Assembly: GCA_934271365.1 (NCBI GenBank)
Contig: CAKQRI010000020.1
Coordinates: forward strand, 1 to 34,145
From: an uncultured Spirochaetales bacterium
GTDB lineage: Bacteria; Spirochaetota; Spirochaetia; Sphaerochaetales; Sphaerochaetaceae
Reading direction: 5' to 3'
Length of the DNA: 34,145 bases
The notes under the pieces were generated by a model. That model was not told where the DNA came from. It did no database searches and saw nothing but the letters and a program-made list of their open reading frames with translations. The first letter of the stretch is position 1; each line of letters starts with the position of its first letter. Shown piece by piece: positions 7,942 to 16,840 of this stretch. The translations under genes were made by a program, and so were the position numbers.

Positions 7942-7971
7942 TTGGTTGCATAAATATTGCATGAATATACA
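7942..7971 (+). promoter_or_regulatory. Candidate promoter of the peptide importer with tandem 11-mer
   Basis: TTGGTT (7942-7947) and TATACA (7966-7971) are 18 nt apart. The spacer contains two head-to-tail 11-mers, TTGCATAAATA and TTGCATGAATA (7946-7967), differing at one base. The GGAGG ribosome site of the first permease follows. The repeats could be operator half-sites one helical turn apart. Confidence 0.45.
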
Positions 7972-7985
7972 TATGGAGGAATATA

Positions 7986-8960
7986 ATGTGGAAGTATATT
8001 GTTAAAAGACTTCTTCTCATGATTCCGATTCTGCTAGGAGTTACGTTCATAGTATTCTTCATCATGAATCTTACTCCTGGAGATCCTGCTGCAATTATTC
8101 TTGGCGATCAGGCTTCAGCTGAAGCACTTGCTGCAAAGAGAATAGAGCTTGGCTTGGATAAGCCGCTTCTTGTCAGGTATTTCAACTACATCTGGGATAT
8201 GCTTCATGGAAATCTTGGTCTGTCTTATAGAAACCAGCTGAGTGTCTGGGATCAGGTTATTGATAAATTCCCTAATACTGCAGTTCTTGCTGTTGCTGGA
8301 ATTCTGGTTGCATTGGCAATCGGTATTCCTGTTGGGATAATCTCCGCAAAGAAGCAGTACACAGTTCTTGATAATACATCGATGGTCCTATCGCTTATTG
8401 GTGTATCTATGCCTAATTTCTGGCTTGGACTTCTTTTATCACTTCTGTTTGCTCTTAAGCTGGGATGGCTTCCTAGCCAGGGGATGGGAAGTGGCTTTGT
8501 TGGTCTTCTGCGGTCAATTGTGCTTCCAGCTCTTACTCTTGGTACAGGCTCCGCAGCTACTGTTGTTCGAATGACAAGATCTTCAATGCTTGAGGTAATC
8601 AGACAGGACTATATATCAACAGCACGTGCAAAGGGGATAAGCGAGAAGCAGGTGACATATCGCCATATGCTTAAGAATGCAATGATTCCTATTGTAACAG
8701 CAGTAGGCCTTCAGTTCGGACAGCTTCTCGGAGGTGCTATGCTTACAGAGACTGTATTCTCATGGCCTGGCCTTGGCCGTCTGATGGTTGATTCAATCAA
8801 CAGCAAGGATATTCCTATGGTAATGGGTGCAACAATCTTCCTTGCAATAATGTTCTCTCTTGTGAATTTACTTGTGGATCTGGTCTATGCTTTCATCGAT
8901 CCAAGAATCAAGAGCCAGTACAGAAAAGCAGGCTTTAAGGCAAGGAGGGTGAAGGTATGA
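7986..8960 (+). CDS. dppB: Peptide ABC transporter permease (DppB/OppB type)
   Basis: 324 aa with an N-terminal transmembrane helix (residues 9-30) and the BPD_transp_1 domain. It contains the DppB hallmark LTPGDPAAIILG near residue 30 and the EAA loop RQDYISTARAKGISEKQVTYRHMLKNA near 200, which docks on the ATPases. It is the first gene of a five-gene import operon, with GGAGG 8 nt before the ATG. Its TGA overlaps the next ATG (ATGA), indicating coupled translation. Dipeptide or oligopeptide specificity cannot be decided from sequence. Confidence 0.9.
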   Translation: MWKYIVKRLLLMIPILLGVTFIVFFIMNLTPGDPAAIILGDQASAEALAAKRIELGLDKPLLVRYFNYIWDMLHGNLGLSYRNQLSVWDQVIDKFPNTAVLAVAGILVALAIGIPVGIISAKKQYTVLDNTSMVLSLIGVSMPNFWLGLLLSLLFALKLGWLPSQGMGSGFVGLLRSIVLPALTLGTGSAATVVRMTRSSMLEVIRQDYISTARAKGISEKQVTYRHMLKNAMIPIVTAVGLQFGQLLGGAMLTETVFSWPGLGRLMVDSINSKDIPMVMGATIFLAIMFSLVNLLVDLVYAFIDPRIKSQYRKAGFKARRVKV

Positions 8961-9844
8961 GTGAAAAAGAGCCAAAACGCAGAGGCCTCTGGGCTGAAAC
9001 CTGGAGAAGATTCAAGAAGAATAAGCTTGCACTTGTAGGCATGGCATTTATCCTGCTTCTGCTGCTGATTGCCATATCAACAATCATAATCGACTTGGCT
9101 ACGGATAAGTCATTCTATAATGCTCATGTCATCAAGCAGAACCTGAGGATGCGTCTACAGGGACCAAGCAAAGATCATATATTCGGTCTTGATGAATTTG
9201 GCAGGGATATCTTCCTTAGAATGCTCTGGGCTGTAAGATACTCATTATTCATGGGAGTATTTGCAATCTTCTTCTCTGTAATCGTCGGTGGGATATTCGG
9301 CTCAATTGCAGGCTATTATGGCAAAGTTACAGATAATGTAATCATGCGCTTCATGGATATTCTGCTTGCAATCCCATCAATGCTTCTTGCAACAGCTATT
9401 GTAGCAGCTCTGGGAACGAGTCTTGTCAATGTGCTGATTGCAATCTCAATAAGCTATGTTCCGACATTTGCAAGAACAGTAAGGGCTTCTGTTCTCACAG
9501 TAAAGGATCAGGAATATATTGAGGCCGCAAAGGCTGTAGGTGCCAGCGATTTCAGAATCATATTCAAGTATATACTTCCAAACTCAATGGCTCCGCTGAT
9601 TGTACAGGCTACACTTGGTGTTGCAGGTGCAATCCTCTCAATTGCAGGCCTTTCATTCCTTGGCCTTGGCATCCAGCCTCCGACACCGGAATGGGGATCT
9701 ATGCTTTCAAGTGCCCGCTCTTATATTCGTGAAGGATGGCATATCACGGTAATTCCAGGACTTGGAATCATGCTTACGATTCTTGCTCTTAATGTCATGG
9801 GTGATGGACTGAGAGATGCTCTTGACCCAAGGCTCAAGGACTGA
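8957..9844 (+). CDS. dppC: Peptide ABC transporter permease (DppC/OppC type)
   Basis: 295 aa with an N-terminal OppC_N helix (about residues 24-48), a periplasmic loop containing HIFGLDEFGRDIFLRMLWAVRYS, and a five-helix permease domain. The EAA motif is YIEAAKAVGASDFRIIFKYILPN near 190. FLGLGIQPPTPEWGSML near 232 is a DppC signature. It pairs with the upstream DppB-type subunit, which it overlaps by 4 nt. The next gene starts 10 nt downstream. Confidence 0.9.
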   Translation: MSEKEPKRRGLWAETWRRFKKNKLALVGMAFILLLLLIAISTIIIDLATDKSFYNAHVIKQNLRMRLQGPSKDHIFGLDEFGRDIFLRMLWAVRYSLFMGVFAIFFSVIVGGIFGSIAGYYGKVTDNVIMRFMDILLAIPSMLLATAIVAALGTSLVNVLIAISISYVPTFARTVRASVLTVKDQEYIEAAKAVGASDFRIIFKYILPNSMAPLIVQATLGVAGAILSIAGLSFLGLGIQPPTPEWGSMLSSARSYIREGWHITVIPGLGIMLTILALNVMGDGLRDALDPRLKD

Positions 9845-9854
9845 GGAGGTATTT

Positions 9855-10832
9855 ATGTCAGATACACTGCTTGAAATAAAGGATTTGAATATAAGCTATG
9901 AGACTGAGGATGGCATTGTAGAAGCTCTCAATGGAGTATCTCTGAAACTATCTGTAGGTAAAACACTGGGCCTTGTAGGTGAGACTGGTGCAGGAAAGAC
10001 GACTCTCGCAAGAGGAATCATGCGCCTTATTCCTTCTCCTCCTGGAAAAATCCGCTCTGGAGAGATTCTCTACGATGGAAAGGATCTCCTGAAGATGAAT
10101 GATTCTGAGATAAGAAAAGTCAGAGGAAAGGATATCTCTATGATCTTCCAGGATCCAATGACCAGCCTTAACCCTGTTCTAACAGTAGGAGAGCAGATTG
10201 AGGAGGTAATCCAGTCTCATAATCCATCAATGAAGAAAGATGAGCTTACTGAGAAGGCTGGAGACATGCTTGAGATGGTAGGCATCCCTAGAGGCAGAGC
10301 AGGAGAATTCCCTCATCAGTTCTCTGGTGGAATGAAGCAGAGAGTTGTCATTGCAATTGCTCTTGCATGCAATCCTCGGCTTCTGATTGCAGATGAGCCT
10401 ACAACCGCTCTTGATGTGACAATCCAGGCACAGGTTCTTGATATGATCAATGCCCTGAAAAAGAAGCTCAATACTTCAATGCTTCTGATCACTCATGATT
10501 TAGGTGTTGTTGCCCAGAACTGCGATGAGGTTGCGATAATCTATGCAGGAGAGGTTGTAGAGGAAGGAAATCTGCATCAGATTTTCAAAGATACCATGCA
10601 TCCTTATACAATCGGCCTGCTTGGATCAATTCCATCTCTTACGGAAGATGTTAAGAGACTGAATCCTGTAAATGGAATGATGCCGGATCCTACAGACCTT
10701 CCAGAGGGCTGCAAGTTCTCTCCTCGCTGCTTGTATGCAACAGATAAGTGCAGGGAGCGTGAGCCAGAGCTTCAGGATAGGGGAGAAGGACACTTTGTGA
10801 GATGCTATCTTTCTAAGGGGGATCTTAAATGA
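9855..10832 (+). CDS. dppD: Peptide ABC transporter ATP-binding protein (DppD/OppD type)
   Basis: 325 aa. Walker A is GETGAGKTT (about 41-49), the signature is FSGGMKQR near 157, Walker B is LLIADEPTTALD, and the H-loop is ITHDLG. The C-terminal oligo_HPY extension includes a Cys cluster (GCKFSPRC...ATDKC...C), which in this family can bind an Fe-S cluster. The ATG at 9855 is preferred because GGAGG lies 7 nt upstream; a longer frame would run back into dppC. It overlaps the next gene by ATGA. Confidence 0.9.
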   Translation: MSDTLLEIKDLNISYETEDGIVEALNGVSLKLSVGKTLGLVGETGAGKTTLARGIMRLIPSPPGKIRSGEILYDGKDLLKMNDSEIRKVRGKDISMIFQDPMTSLNPVLTVGEQIEEVIQSHNPSMKKDELTEKAGDMLEMVGIPRGRAGEFPHQFSGGMKQRVVIAIALACNPRLLIADEPTTALDVTIQAQVLDMINALKKKLNTSMLLITHDLGVVAQNCDEVAIIYAGEVVEEGNLHQIFKDTMHPYTIGLLGSIPSLTEDVKRLNPVNGMMPDPTDLPEGCKFSPRCLYATDKCREREPELQDRGEGHFVRCYLSKGDLK

Positions 10833-11779
10833 GTGAGATTGTAAGAGTTGAGAATCTTAAGAAATACTTTGCTACACCTCATGGGATTCTCCATGCAGTT
10901 GATGATGTTTCCTTCTCTATTGAAAAAGGAAAGACTCTCGGTGTTGTAGGAGAATCAGGCTGCGGAAAGTCTACTTTAGGAAGAACAATCTTAAAGCTTC
11001 ACGAGCCAACTGATGGCAAGATTTATTTTGAGGGTGAGGATATTACAGGCTTCAAGCCTAAGCAGATGAAGGTCAAGAGGCAGGAGATGCAGATTATCTT
11101 CCAGGATCCTTTTGCTTCTCTTAACCCTAGAATGACTGTTAGTGAGACAATCGCAGAAAGCCTTCTCATCCAGAAGCTTGTCAATAAGAGAGATAGAAAG
11201 GCAATTGATGACAAGGTCAGAGAATATATGGATCTTGTCGGCATTGCGCCAAGGCTGATCAACAGCTATCCCCATGAGCTTGATGGCGGAAGAAGACAGA
11301 GAGTCGGAATTGCAAGAGTCCTTGCTCTTAATCCGAAGTTCATTGTATGTGATGAGCCTGTATCTGCACTTGATGTATCAATCAGGGCACAGGTGCTCAA
11401 TCTAATGCAGGATCTGCAGGATAAGTTCGGCTTCACATACCTATTCATCACTCATGATCTTTCAGTTGTTAAGCATATAAGTGACGATATCATTGTAATG
11501 TATCTTGGCAAGATTGTTGAGAAAGCTCCAGCAAAGAAGCTTTTTGCAAATCCTGTCCATCCATACACTAAGGCACTTTTATCAGCAATCCCTGTTCCAG
11601 ATCCGGACTTCAAGGCTAAGCGGATCCTTCTTGAAGGCGAGCTTACAAGCCCTATTGATCCAGAGCCAGGATGCCGCTTTGCAAAGCGTTGCCCATATGC
11701 AACAGAGAAATGCAAGGCTGGTGATATCCCGCTCAGGGAAGTGGAAGAAGGCCACACAGCAGCATGTGTGCTGGCATAG
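10829..11779 (+). CDS. dppF: Peptide ABC transporter ATP-binding protein (DppF/OppF type)
   Basis: 316 aa. Walker A is GESGCGKST (about 41-49), Walker B is FIVCDEPVSALD and the H-loop is ITHDLS. The oligo_HPY tail carries GCRFAKRC...ATEKC. The ABC signature reads ELDGGRRQRVGIAR rather than LSGGQ. I know this variant from many clostridial-type OppF proteins, so it is not a sign of decay. It forms the heterodimeric motor with the preceding ATPase. Confidence 0.9.
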   Translation: MSEIVRVENLKKYFATPHGILHAVDDVSFSIEKGKTLGVVGESGCGKSTLGRTILKLHEPTDGKIYFEGEDITGFKPKQMKVKRQEMQIIFQDPFASLNPRMTVSETIAESLLIQKLVNKRDRKAIDDKVREYMDLVGIAPRLINSYPHELDGGRRQRVGIARVLALNPKFIVCDEPVSALDVSIRAQVLNLMQDLQDKFGFTYLFITHDLSVVKHISDDIIVMYLGKIVEKAPAKKLFANPVHPYTKALLSAIPVPDPDFKAKRILLEGELTSPIDPEPGCRFAKRCPYATEKCKAGDIPLREVEEGHTAACVLA

Positions 11780-11825
11780 CATAATAATCCTTTTGGGATA
11801 TTAGATATTAATAAGGAGAGGAAAC

Positions 11826-13376
11826 ATGAAGAAAGTTACAGTTCTTTTTCTCGTTCTGGTTTTAATCGGATCCTTTGCCTTTGCAAATGGTAGCTCAGAG
11901 AAGAGCTCATCATCTGCAGTATCTGCTCAGTCTAATGGCGGATACAAGGATACAGTCATCTTCGCTCAGGGCGCTGATGTTACATCTTTTGACCCACATG
12001 TAGGTAAGGAGACTCCAGCTGTTGCTGTTACAAACAACATCTATGATACTCTTGTTGATGTTGATCCTGTAACAGGTGAAGTTGTTCCTCAGATTGCAGA
12101 GTCATGGGAGCAGCTTGATGACCTTACATATCGCTTCAAGATCAGAGAAGGTCTTAAGTTCCACAATGGTGAGGATCTTAAAGCTGATGATGTAAAGTTC
12201 TCTCTTGATAGAGCAATCGGAAGTGCTGCAGTTTCTTACCTCGTAGACTTCATTGAATCTGTAACAATTGAGGATGACTATACTGTAGTAATCAAGACTA
12301 AGGCTCCATATGCTCCAGCTCTCAGAAACCTTGCTGTTCCATATGCAGCAATTGTCCCAATGGATTATGTATCAGCTAATCCTGATGCACTTAAGACAGC
12401 TCCAGTAGGATCTGGCCCTTATAAGTTCGTATCATGGTCTCAGAATGATAATGTAAAGCTTGAGGCATTTGATGATTATTATCAGGGTGCTCCAAAGACA
12501 AAGTATGTTGAGATGAAGGTTATTCCTGAGGCAGCTCAGAGAACAATCGCTCTTGAGACAGGCGAGATTGATATCGCATATGATCTTACAACAGCAGATG
12601 CTAAGCGTGTTGCAAGTGAGAAGGGCCTGAAGCTTCTTGAAGCTCCATCACTTTCCTGCGTCTATATTTCATTCAACACAAAGAAGGCTCCTTTTGATAA
12701 CAAGCTCGTTCGTCAGGCAATCAATATGGCTATTGACCGCCAGCTTCTTATCGATACAGTTAACGGTGGAAGCGGTGAGGTTGCTAATGCTCTTGTAGCT
12801 CCAGCAGTATTCGGTTACTACAACCCAGGCGACTTCGAGTACAATCCTGAGAAGGCTAAGGCTCTTCTTGCAGAAGCAGGATATCCAAATGGCTTCTCTT
12901 GCACTCTCTGGGTAAACAACAACCAGTCACGTGTTGAGATGTGCCAGGCAATCCAGGCTATGCTTATGGAAATCGGCATCACATGTAAGGTTGAGGTTCT
13001 CGAGTTCGGTGCATTCATCAGCAGAACAACAGCAGGTGAGCATGACATGGGATACTTCGGCTGGGTAACAAGCACTAAGGATGCTGACTATACATATTAT
13101 TCACTTGAGCACTCAACACAGCAGGGTGCAGCTGGAAACAGAAGCTTCACAGCTGATCCTACAGTAGATGCTCTTGTAGAGCAGGGCAGAACAAGTGCAG
13201 ATTCTTCTGTTAGACTTGAAGCTTATAAAGAGCTTGCAATCTACCTCAAGGACCTCGCAAACAATGCTCCTATTATCTATACAACAATCAATGCTGGTGC
13301 TAGCGATAAGGTTGAAGGCTTCGAGCTTGATCCAATTGGCTACCACAAGCTTCAGAATGTACAGGTTGCAAAATAA
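11826..13376 (+). CDS. Peptide ABC transporter substrate-binding protein (SBP_bac_5)
   Basis: 516 aa, the standard size of DppA/OppA binding proteins. The signal peptide (residues 1-20) ends FAFANGSSEK with no lipobox cysteine, so it looks secreted or anchored through an uncleaved signal. Family motifs include DVTSFDPHVGKET near 50, ADDVKFSLDRAIG near 122 and VRQAINMAIDRQLL near 300. It sits last in the importer operon with a 46-nt gap and its own AAGGAGAGGAA ribosome site, and is followed by a terminator. Confidence 0.9.
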   Translation: MKKVTVLFLVLVLIGSFAFANGSSEKSSSSAVSAQSNGGYKDTVIFAQGADVTSFDPHVGKETPAVAVTNNIYDTLVDVDPVTGEVVPQIAESWEQLDDLTYRFKIREGLKFHNGEDLKADDVKFSLDRAIGSAAVSYLVDFIESVTIEDDYTVVIKTKAPYAPALRNLAVPYAAIVPMDYVSANPDALKTAPVGSGPYKFVSWSQNDNVKLEAFDDYYQGAPKTKYVEMKVIPEAAQRTIALETGEIDIAYDLTTADAKRVASEKGLKLLEAPSLSCVYISFNTKKAPFDNKLVRQAINMAIDRQLLIDTVNGGSGEVANALVAPAVFGYYNPGDFEYNPEKAKALLAEAGYPNGFSCTLWVNNNQSRVEMCQAIQAMLMEIGITCKVEVLEFGAFISRTTAGEHDMGYFGWVTSTKDADYTYYSLEHSTQQGAAGNRSFTADPTVDALVEQGRTSADSSVRLEAYKELAIYLKDLANNAPIIYTTINAGASDKVEGFELDPIGYHKLQNVQVAK

Positions 13377-13390
13377 GCTTAATGCTTTAA

Positions 13391-13420
13391 TAGGCGGAGG
13401 AGTCCTCCTCCGCTATTTTT
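13391..13420 (+). terminator. Terminator after the peptide-binding protein
   Basis: GCGGAGGAG (13394-13402) and CTCCTCCGC (13405-13413) form a GC-rich hairpin followed by TATTTTT. The next gene starts only 20 nt later with its own ribosome site, so this may act as a partial terminator that lowers downstream expression. Confidence 0.8.
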
Positions 13421-13433
13421 CAGGAGAAGAGAG

Positions 13434-14510
13434 ATGAAAGAGAATGAAGAGCTCAGGCTGATTAAGGAAATCAGCGATGCAAATGGCATTTCAGGATTCG
13501 AGGATGATGTCCTTGAAGTTGTAAGACGCCATGCATCTGGTCTTGGTGAGATAACAGAGGATTGCATGCGCAATCTGTATCTCAGAAGAAGTGACAATAC
13601 TGGTAATAAGCCAGTTGTTCAGCTTGATGCTCATACGGATGAAGTCGGATTCATGGTAAAGGCAATCAGGCCTGATGGAATGCTTGAATTCATTACTATC
13701 GGAGGCTGGGTAGCAACTAATATCCCTGCTCACCTTGTCAGAGTCAGAAACAGCGAAGGGGTATATATCCCAGGTGTTGTAGCTTCTAAGCCGCCACACT
13801 TCATGAGCGAAGCTGAAAGAAAGGCTCCGTTAGAGGTTTCTTCTCTTGTAATTGATGTAGGCGCAACAAGCAGAGATGAGATAATAAATGACTTCAAGAT
13901 TGAAGTTGCTGCTCCTGTTGTTCCTGATGTTGACTTCATCTATGACGAGAAACACGGGGTTATGCGTGGCAAGGCTTTTGATAACCGCCTAGGCTGTGCA
14001 TCTATTATTGAGACAATTTCAGCACTTAAGGGTGTGGATCTTAAAGTTGATGTCGTCGGAGCTTTCGCTAGCCAGGAAGAGGTAGGAACACGTGGTGCTA
14101 CAGTCACTGTAGAGCGTGTTAATCCAGATCTTGCAATCTGCTTTGAGGGCTGTCCAGCTGATGATACTGTTGTTCCTGACTACCAGGTCCAGACAGCACT
14201 TAAGAAAGGCCCTATGCTTCGTTATATTGATGCTAGGATGATTACAAATCCTAGATTCCAGCGCTATGCATTATCTCTTGCAAAAGAGCTCGGAATTCCT
14301 GTACAGGCTGCAGTCAGAACAGGTGGCTCAACAGATGGTGCCCCTATCCACATGGGACATCTTGGAGTTCCTGTAATCGTAATCGGAATCCCAGTGCGCT
14401 ATGCTCATACACATTATGGATATTCTTCCCTGGAAGATTATCAGAATGGAATAAAGCTTGCAGTTGAGATTCTTAAGAGAATTGATGCAGATACAATAAA
14501 GTCTTTCTAG
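13434..14510 (+). CDS. M42 family metallopeptidase (glutamyl aminopeptidase-like)
   Basis: 358 aa, matching the tetrahedral TET/PepA-type aminopeptidases of family M42. Metal and catalytic residues appear in order: QLDAHTDEVGF (H about 66), KAFDNRLGC near 181, SQEEVGTRGA near 210 (catalytic Glu and ligand), CFEGCPADD near 236, and RYAHTHYGY near 322 (last His). These enzymes trim peptides into amino acids in the cytoplasm. Its place after the peptide importer fits peptide catabolism. The AGGAGAAGAG ribosome site overlaps the tail of the preceding terminator region. Confidence 0.85.
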   Translation: MKENEELRLIKEISDANGISGFEDDVLEVVRRHASGLGEITEDCMRNLYLRRSDNTGNKPVVQLDAHTDEVGFMVKAIRPDGMLEFITIGGWVATNIPAHLVRVRNSEGVYIPGVVASKPPHFMSEAERKAPLEVSSLVIDVGATSRDEIINDFKIEVAAPVVPDVDFIYDEKHGVMRGKAFDNRLGCASIIETISALKGVDLKVDVVGAFASQEEVGTRGATVTVERVNPDLAICFEGCPADDTVVPDYQVQTALKKGPMLRYIDARMITNPRFQRYALSLAKELGIPVQAAVRTGGSTDGAPIHMGHLGVPVIVIGIPVRYAHTHYGYSSLEDYQNGIKLAVEILKRIDADTIKSF

Positions 14511-14519
14511 GAGGATCAT

Positions 14520-15557
14520 ATGAAAATAGGTGGAATGTTTGAACTTGAGAAGTGCCAGGCACGAAATGCTAATGAGAGGCCTAACACAATCTATGCAATG
14601 TCTGGTCGTTGTGCTCTATATGCATGTCTTAAGGATATGGATGATAAAGTGAAGAAGGTTGCATACGTTCCAGCCTATACATGTGAGACTGTTCTTGGAT
14701 CATATCTTAAGGCTGGATTCTCTCTTAGATTCTATGATATCGATCCAGATAATCTTACTCCTATTTATAAGGAAGAAGATCTTGATGGTGTCGGAGTATT
14801 TGGCCTCTGTGGCTATTATGGCTTCATAAGATATGATGAGTCGTTCCTGAAGAAAGTCCATGATAAGGGAATCATCATCCTTCATGACACAACCCATTCT
14901 CCGACATATCCAGATCCTGAAGCTGACTATGCAGCTGGCTCGCTTAGAAAGTGGATGGGAATTGCTTCTGGCGGTGTCGCAACCAAGAAAGCAGGACCTT
15001 TCAGGGTAAAGCTCATGGAACCAGAGGCAGAGCACATCAGAGGCCGCTATAAGGCTATGGAAGAAAGATCTATGGCTCTTTCAAGCGGCAATGATGAGTA
15101 TAATAAAGCTGCCAGTGATACTTTCTGGAAGACTGAGCTCAGACTGAGACAGATATTTGACTGCTATGGTTCTGATGAGAAGTCTACATTCATTGCTAAG
15201 AATTTCGACTTTGATGATATGGCAAAGAAGCGTAGAGAGCATTTCAGCACAATAATCGCATCTCTTAATCCAGTGAAGGGCTGGAGACCTGTATTCACAG
15301 AACTGAAAGAGCATGACATGCCAAGCCACTTCTCTCTGTATGCTGATGATAGGGAAGACTTCCAGTCATTCCTTAAACAGCGTGGTGTGTCTTCTACAGT
15401 ATATTGGCCATTGCCACCTATGCTTGATGATATTGAGAAATATCCAGGAGCGAAGTATATCTATTCACATATCTGCTCAATACAGCTTGATCAGAGGTAT
15501 GATGAGGAGGCAATGAAATATATAGCTTCGGTTCTGAATGAATATTCTGCTAGATAA
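14520..15557 (+). CDS. DegT-like fold-type I PLP-dependent aminotransferase
   Basis: 345 aa. The layout resembles DegT/DnrJ/EryC1 sugar aminotransferases: SGRCALYACL near 30 (cofactor phosphate region), VAYVPAYTCETV near 48, ILHDTTHS near 120 with the ring-contacting Asp, and AAGSLRKWMGIASGGV near 138, where the Lys is the likely PLP Schiff base. The DegT consensus at that site is more often SLHxTK, so the subfamily is divergent and the substrate unknown. It lies 9 nt after the M42 peptidase with an AGGAGG ribosome site, so it is co-transcribed. It may process an amino acid or amino sugar released by the pathway, but this is inference. Confidence 0.6.
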   Translation: MKIGGMFELEKCQARNANERPNTIYAMSGRCALYACLKDMDDKVKKVAYVPAYTCETVLGSYLKAGFSLRFYDIDPDNLTPIYKEEDLDGVGVFGLCGYYGFIRYDESFLKKVHDKGIIILHDTTHSPTYPDPEADYAAGSLRKWMGIASGGVATKKAGPFRVKLMEPEAEHIRGRYKAMEERSMALSSGNDEYNKAASDTFWKTELRLRQIFDCYGSDEKSTFIAKNFDFDDMAKKRREHFSTIIASLNPVKGWRPVFTELKEHDMPSHFSLYADDREDFQSFLKQRGVSSTVYWPLPPMLDDIEKYPGAKYIYSHICSIQLDQRYDEEAMKYIASVLNEYSAR

Positions 15558-15571
15558 GCTATCTGAAATAA

Positions 15572-15603
15572 AGCTGCTCTAAAAAACTAGAGCAGTTTTT
15601 TTG
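15572..15603 (+). terminator. Terminator closing the peptide block
   Basis: CTGCTCTA (15574-15581) pairs with TAGAGCAG (15588-15595) and is followed by seven or more T. The A-rich loop gives it some activity on either strand. Confidence 0.85.
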
Positions 15604-15634
15604 TATATATAAATCTATAAAAAAGGAGAATCAA

Positions 15635-16840
15635 ATGAAGCTGCTTAATTTATTAAGTATAGCAGCAATAGCTGTTTTATCAGTATCCTGCTATTTAGGA
15701 CTTCCGCATGAAGAGAGTCCTGGTGGCTACAGAACAGTATCATCTTATGATGAGCTTTTATCTGCTGTATCTAATGGTAAAAACGTAAGATTATCTAATG
15801 ATATCTTGGCAGATAGATTAGGGTATGAAGGTGCCCTTATGATCAGGCACAGCCTGACAATAGACCTAAATGGGAAGAAGCTCGCATTCAAGAATACAGG
15901 ATATGATTCGTATGGATATGGAATTCCTGATCCATCGAATCCTTCATTCCAGCCAAGTGGATCAATAGTTGTTTTCCCCAATACAAGCCTGCTTATCTTA
16001 GGTAATCGAGGAAGTATAGAGAGCGATTTCTTTACAAGTGTCATTGATAACTATGGAACACTCGTTGTAGAGTCTTCAGCTATAACAGCAACAGGCTCAA
16101 ATCTTCTGGATAATAATGGGAAGACCACTATAAACAGCGGGACATTTCTAAGCGACGAGGATATCTTCGATATAAGCGCCAAGGATGCATCTCTGATTAT
16201 CAATGATGGTGTATTTGGAAATGGCCCGAAATCGATAATCATAGAATCTGATGCGAATTCTCAGAACTGCTTTATTGAAATCAATGGCGGAGAATTCAAT
16301 GGAATCAGCAGGCTTGCAGGAGATATTGAAACTATCATCAATGATGGATGCTTTGAATCATACAATACCTCTTTATTGGTATATAGCGGAAAGCTTGTTG
16401 TAAGAAATGGAGAATTCAAAAGCATGAACACCGTAGACTGGAGTGCATATGACTATGTTTATATCAATTATCCATCAGATTATCTGGGGCTGAATGGTGA
16501 TATAGTCATAGGCGCTGAGGATAATCCAAATGGAAATCCTGATGTTACAATAGAAGAGAGCGCAAGTCTCTCAAAAGGAGTCTTTTATTATCAAAATAGC
16601 GGATTAACGAAGCCTCTCGGTTCCGTGATAGTACCTCCATCTTTTGCATTTACCGAAGTTAAGGATATAAAATATGCAAGACAGGTTCAATTTGCATATG
16701 AAGAAGATGGAAAGAAAATCAATTCAAGTATGGCTGTATTATTCATGACAAAGGAAAAAGCTGAAAGCTTTAAAGGTGTGCCCGGGAGTGTTCTTGAATC
16801 TCCTGAATCCATAGGTCCTGTATATAACTATAATTGGTGA
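15635..16840 (+). CDS. Putative lipoprotein with right-handed beta-helix
   Basis: 401 aa. The signal peptide ends LSVSC, with Cys19 as a likely lipidation site under the relaxed spirochaetal lipobox. The mature part has many short beta-strand turns rich in N, G, I and D, such as LTIDLNGKKLAF, SIVVFPNTSLLILGNRGSIE, LVVRNGEFKSMN and DIVIGAEDNPNGNPDVTIEE. This is the pattern of pectin-lyase-like parallel beta-helix surface proteins. No catalytic motif is evident. The AAAGGAGA ribosome site is good. It stands alone between a terminator and a 248-bp gap. Surface or periplasmic binding is the likely role, but the ligand is unknown. Confidence 0.6.
   Translation: MKLLNLLSIAAIAVLSVSCYLGLPHEESPGGYRTVSSYDELLSAVSNGKNVRLSNDILADRLGYEGALMIRHSLTIDLNGKKLAFKNTGYDSYGYGIPDPSNPSFQPSGSIVVFPNTSLLILGNRGSIESDFFTSVIDNYGTLVVESSAITATGSNLLDNNGKTTINSGTFLSDEDIFDISAKDASLIINDGVFGNGPKSIIIESDANSQNCFIEINGGEFNGISRLAGDIETIINDGCFESYNTSLLVYSGKLVVRNGEFKSMNTVDWSAYDYVYINYPSDYLGLNGDIVIGAEDNPNGNPDVTIEESASLSKGVFYYQNSGLTKPLGSVIVPPSFAFTEVKDIKYARQVQFAYEEDGKKINSSMAVLFMTKEKAESFKGVPGSVLESPESIGPVYNYNW

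Noticed and set aside
11282..11320. Non-standard ABC signature (LDGGRRQR) in the second peptide ATPase
   Set aside because: I recognise this as a common variant in OppF-type ATPases; all other motifs are intact.
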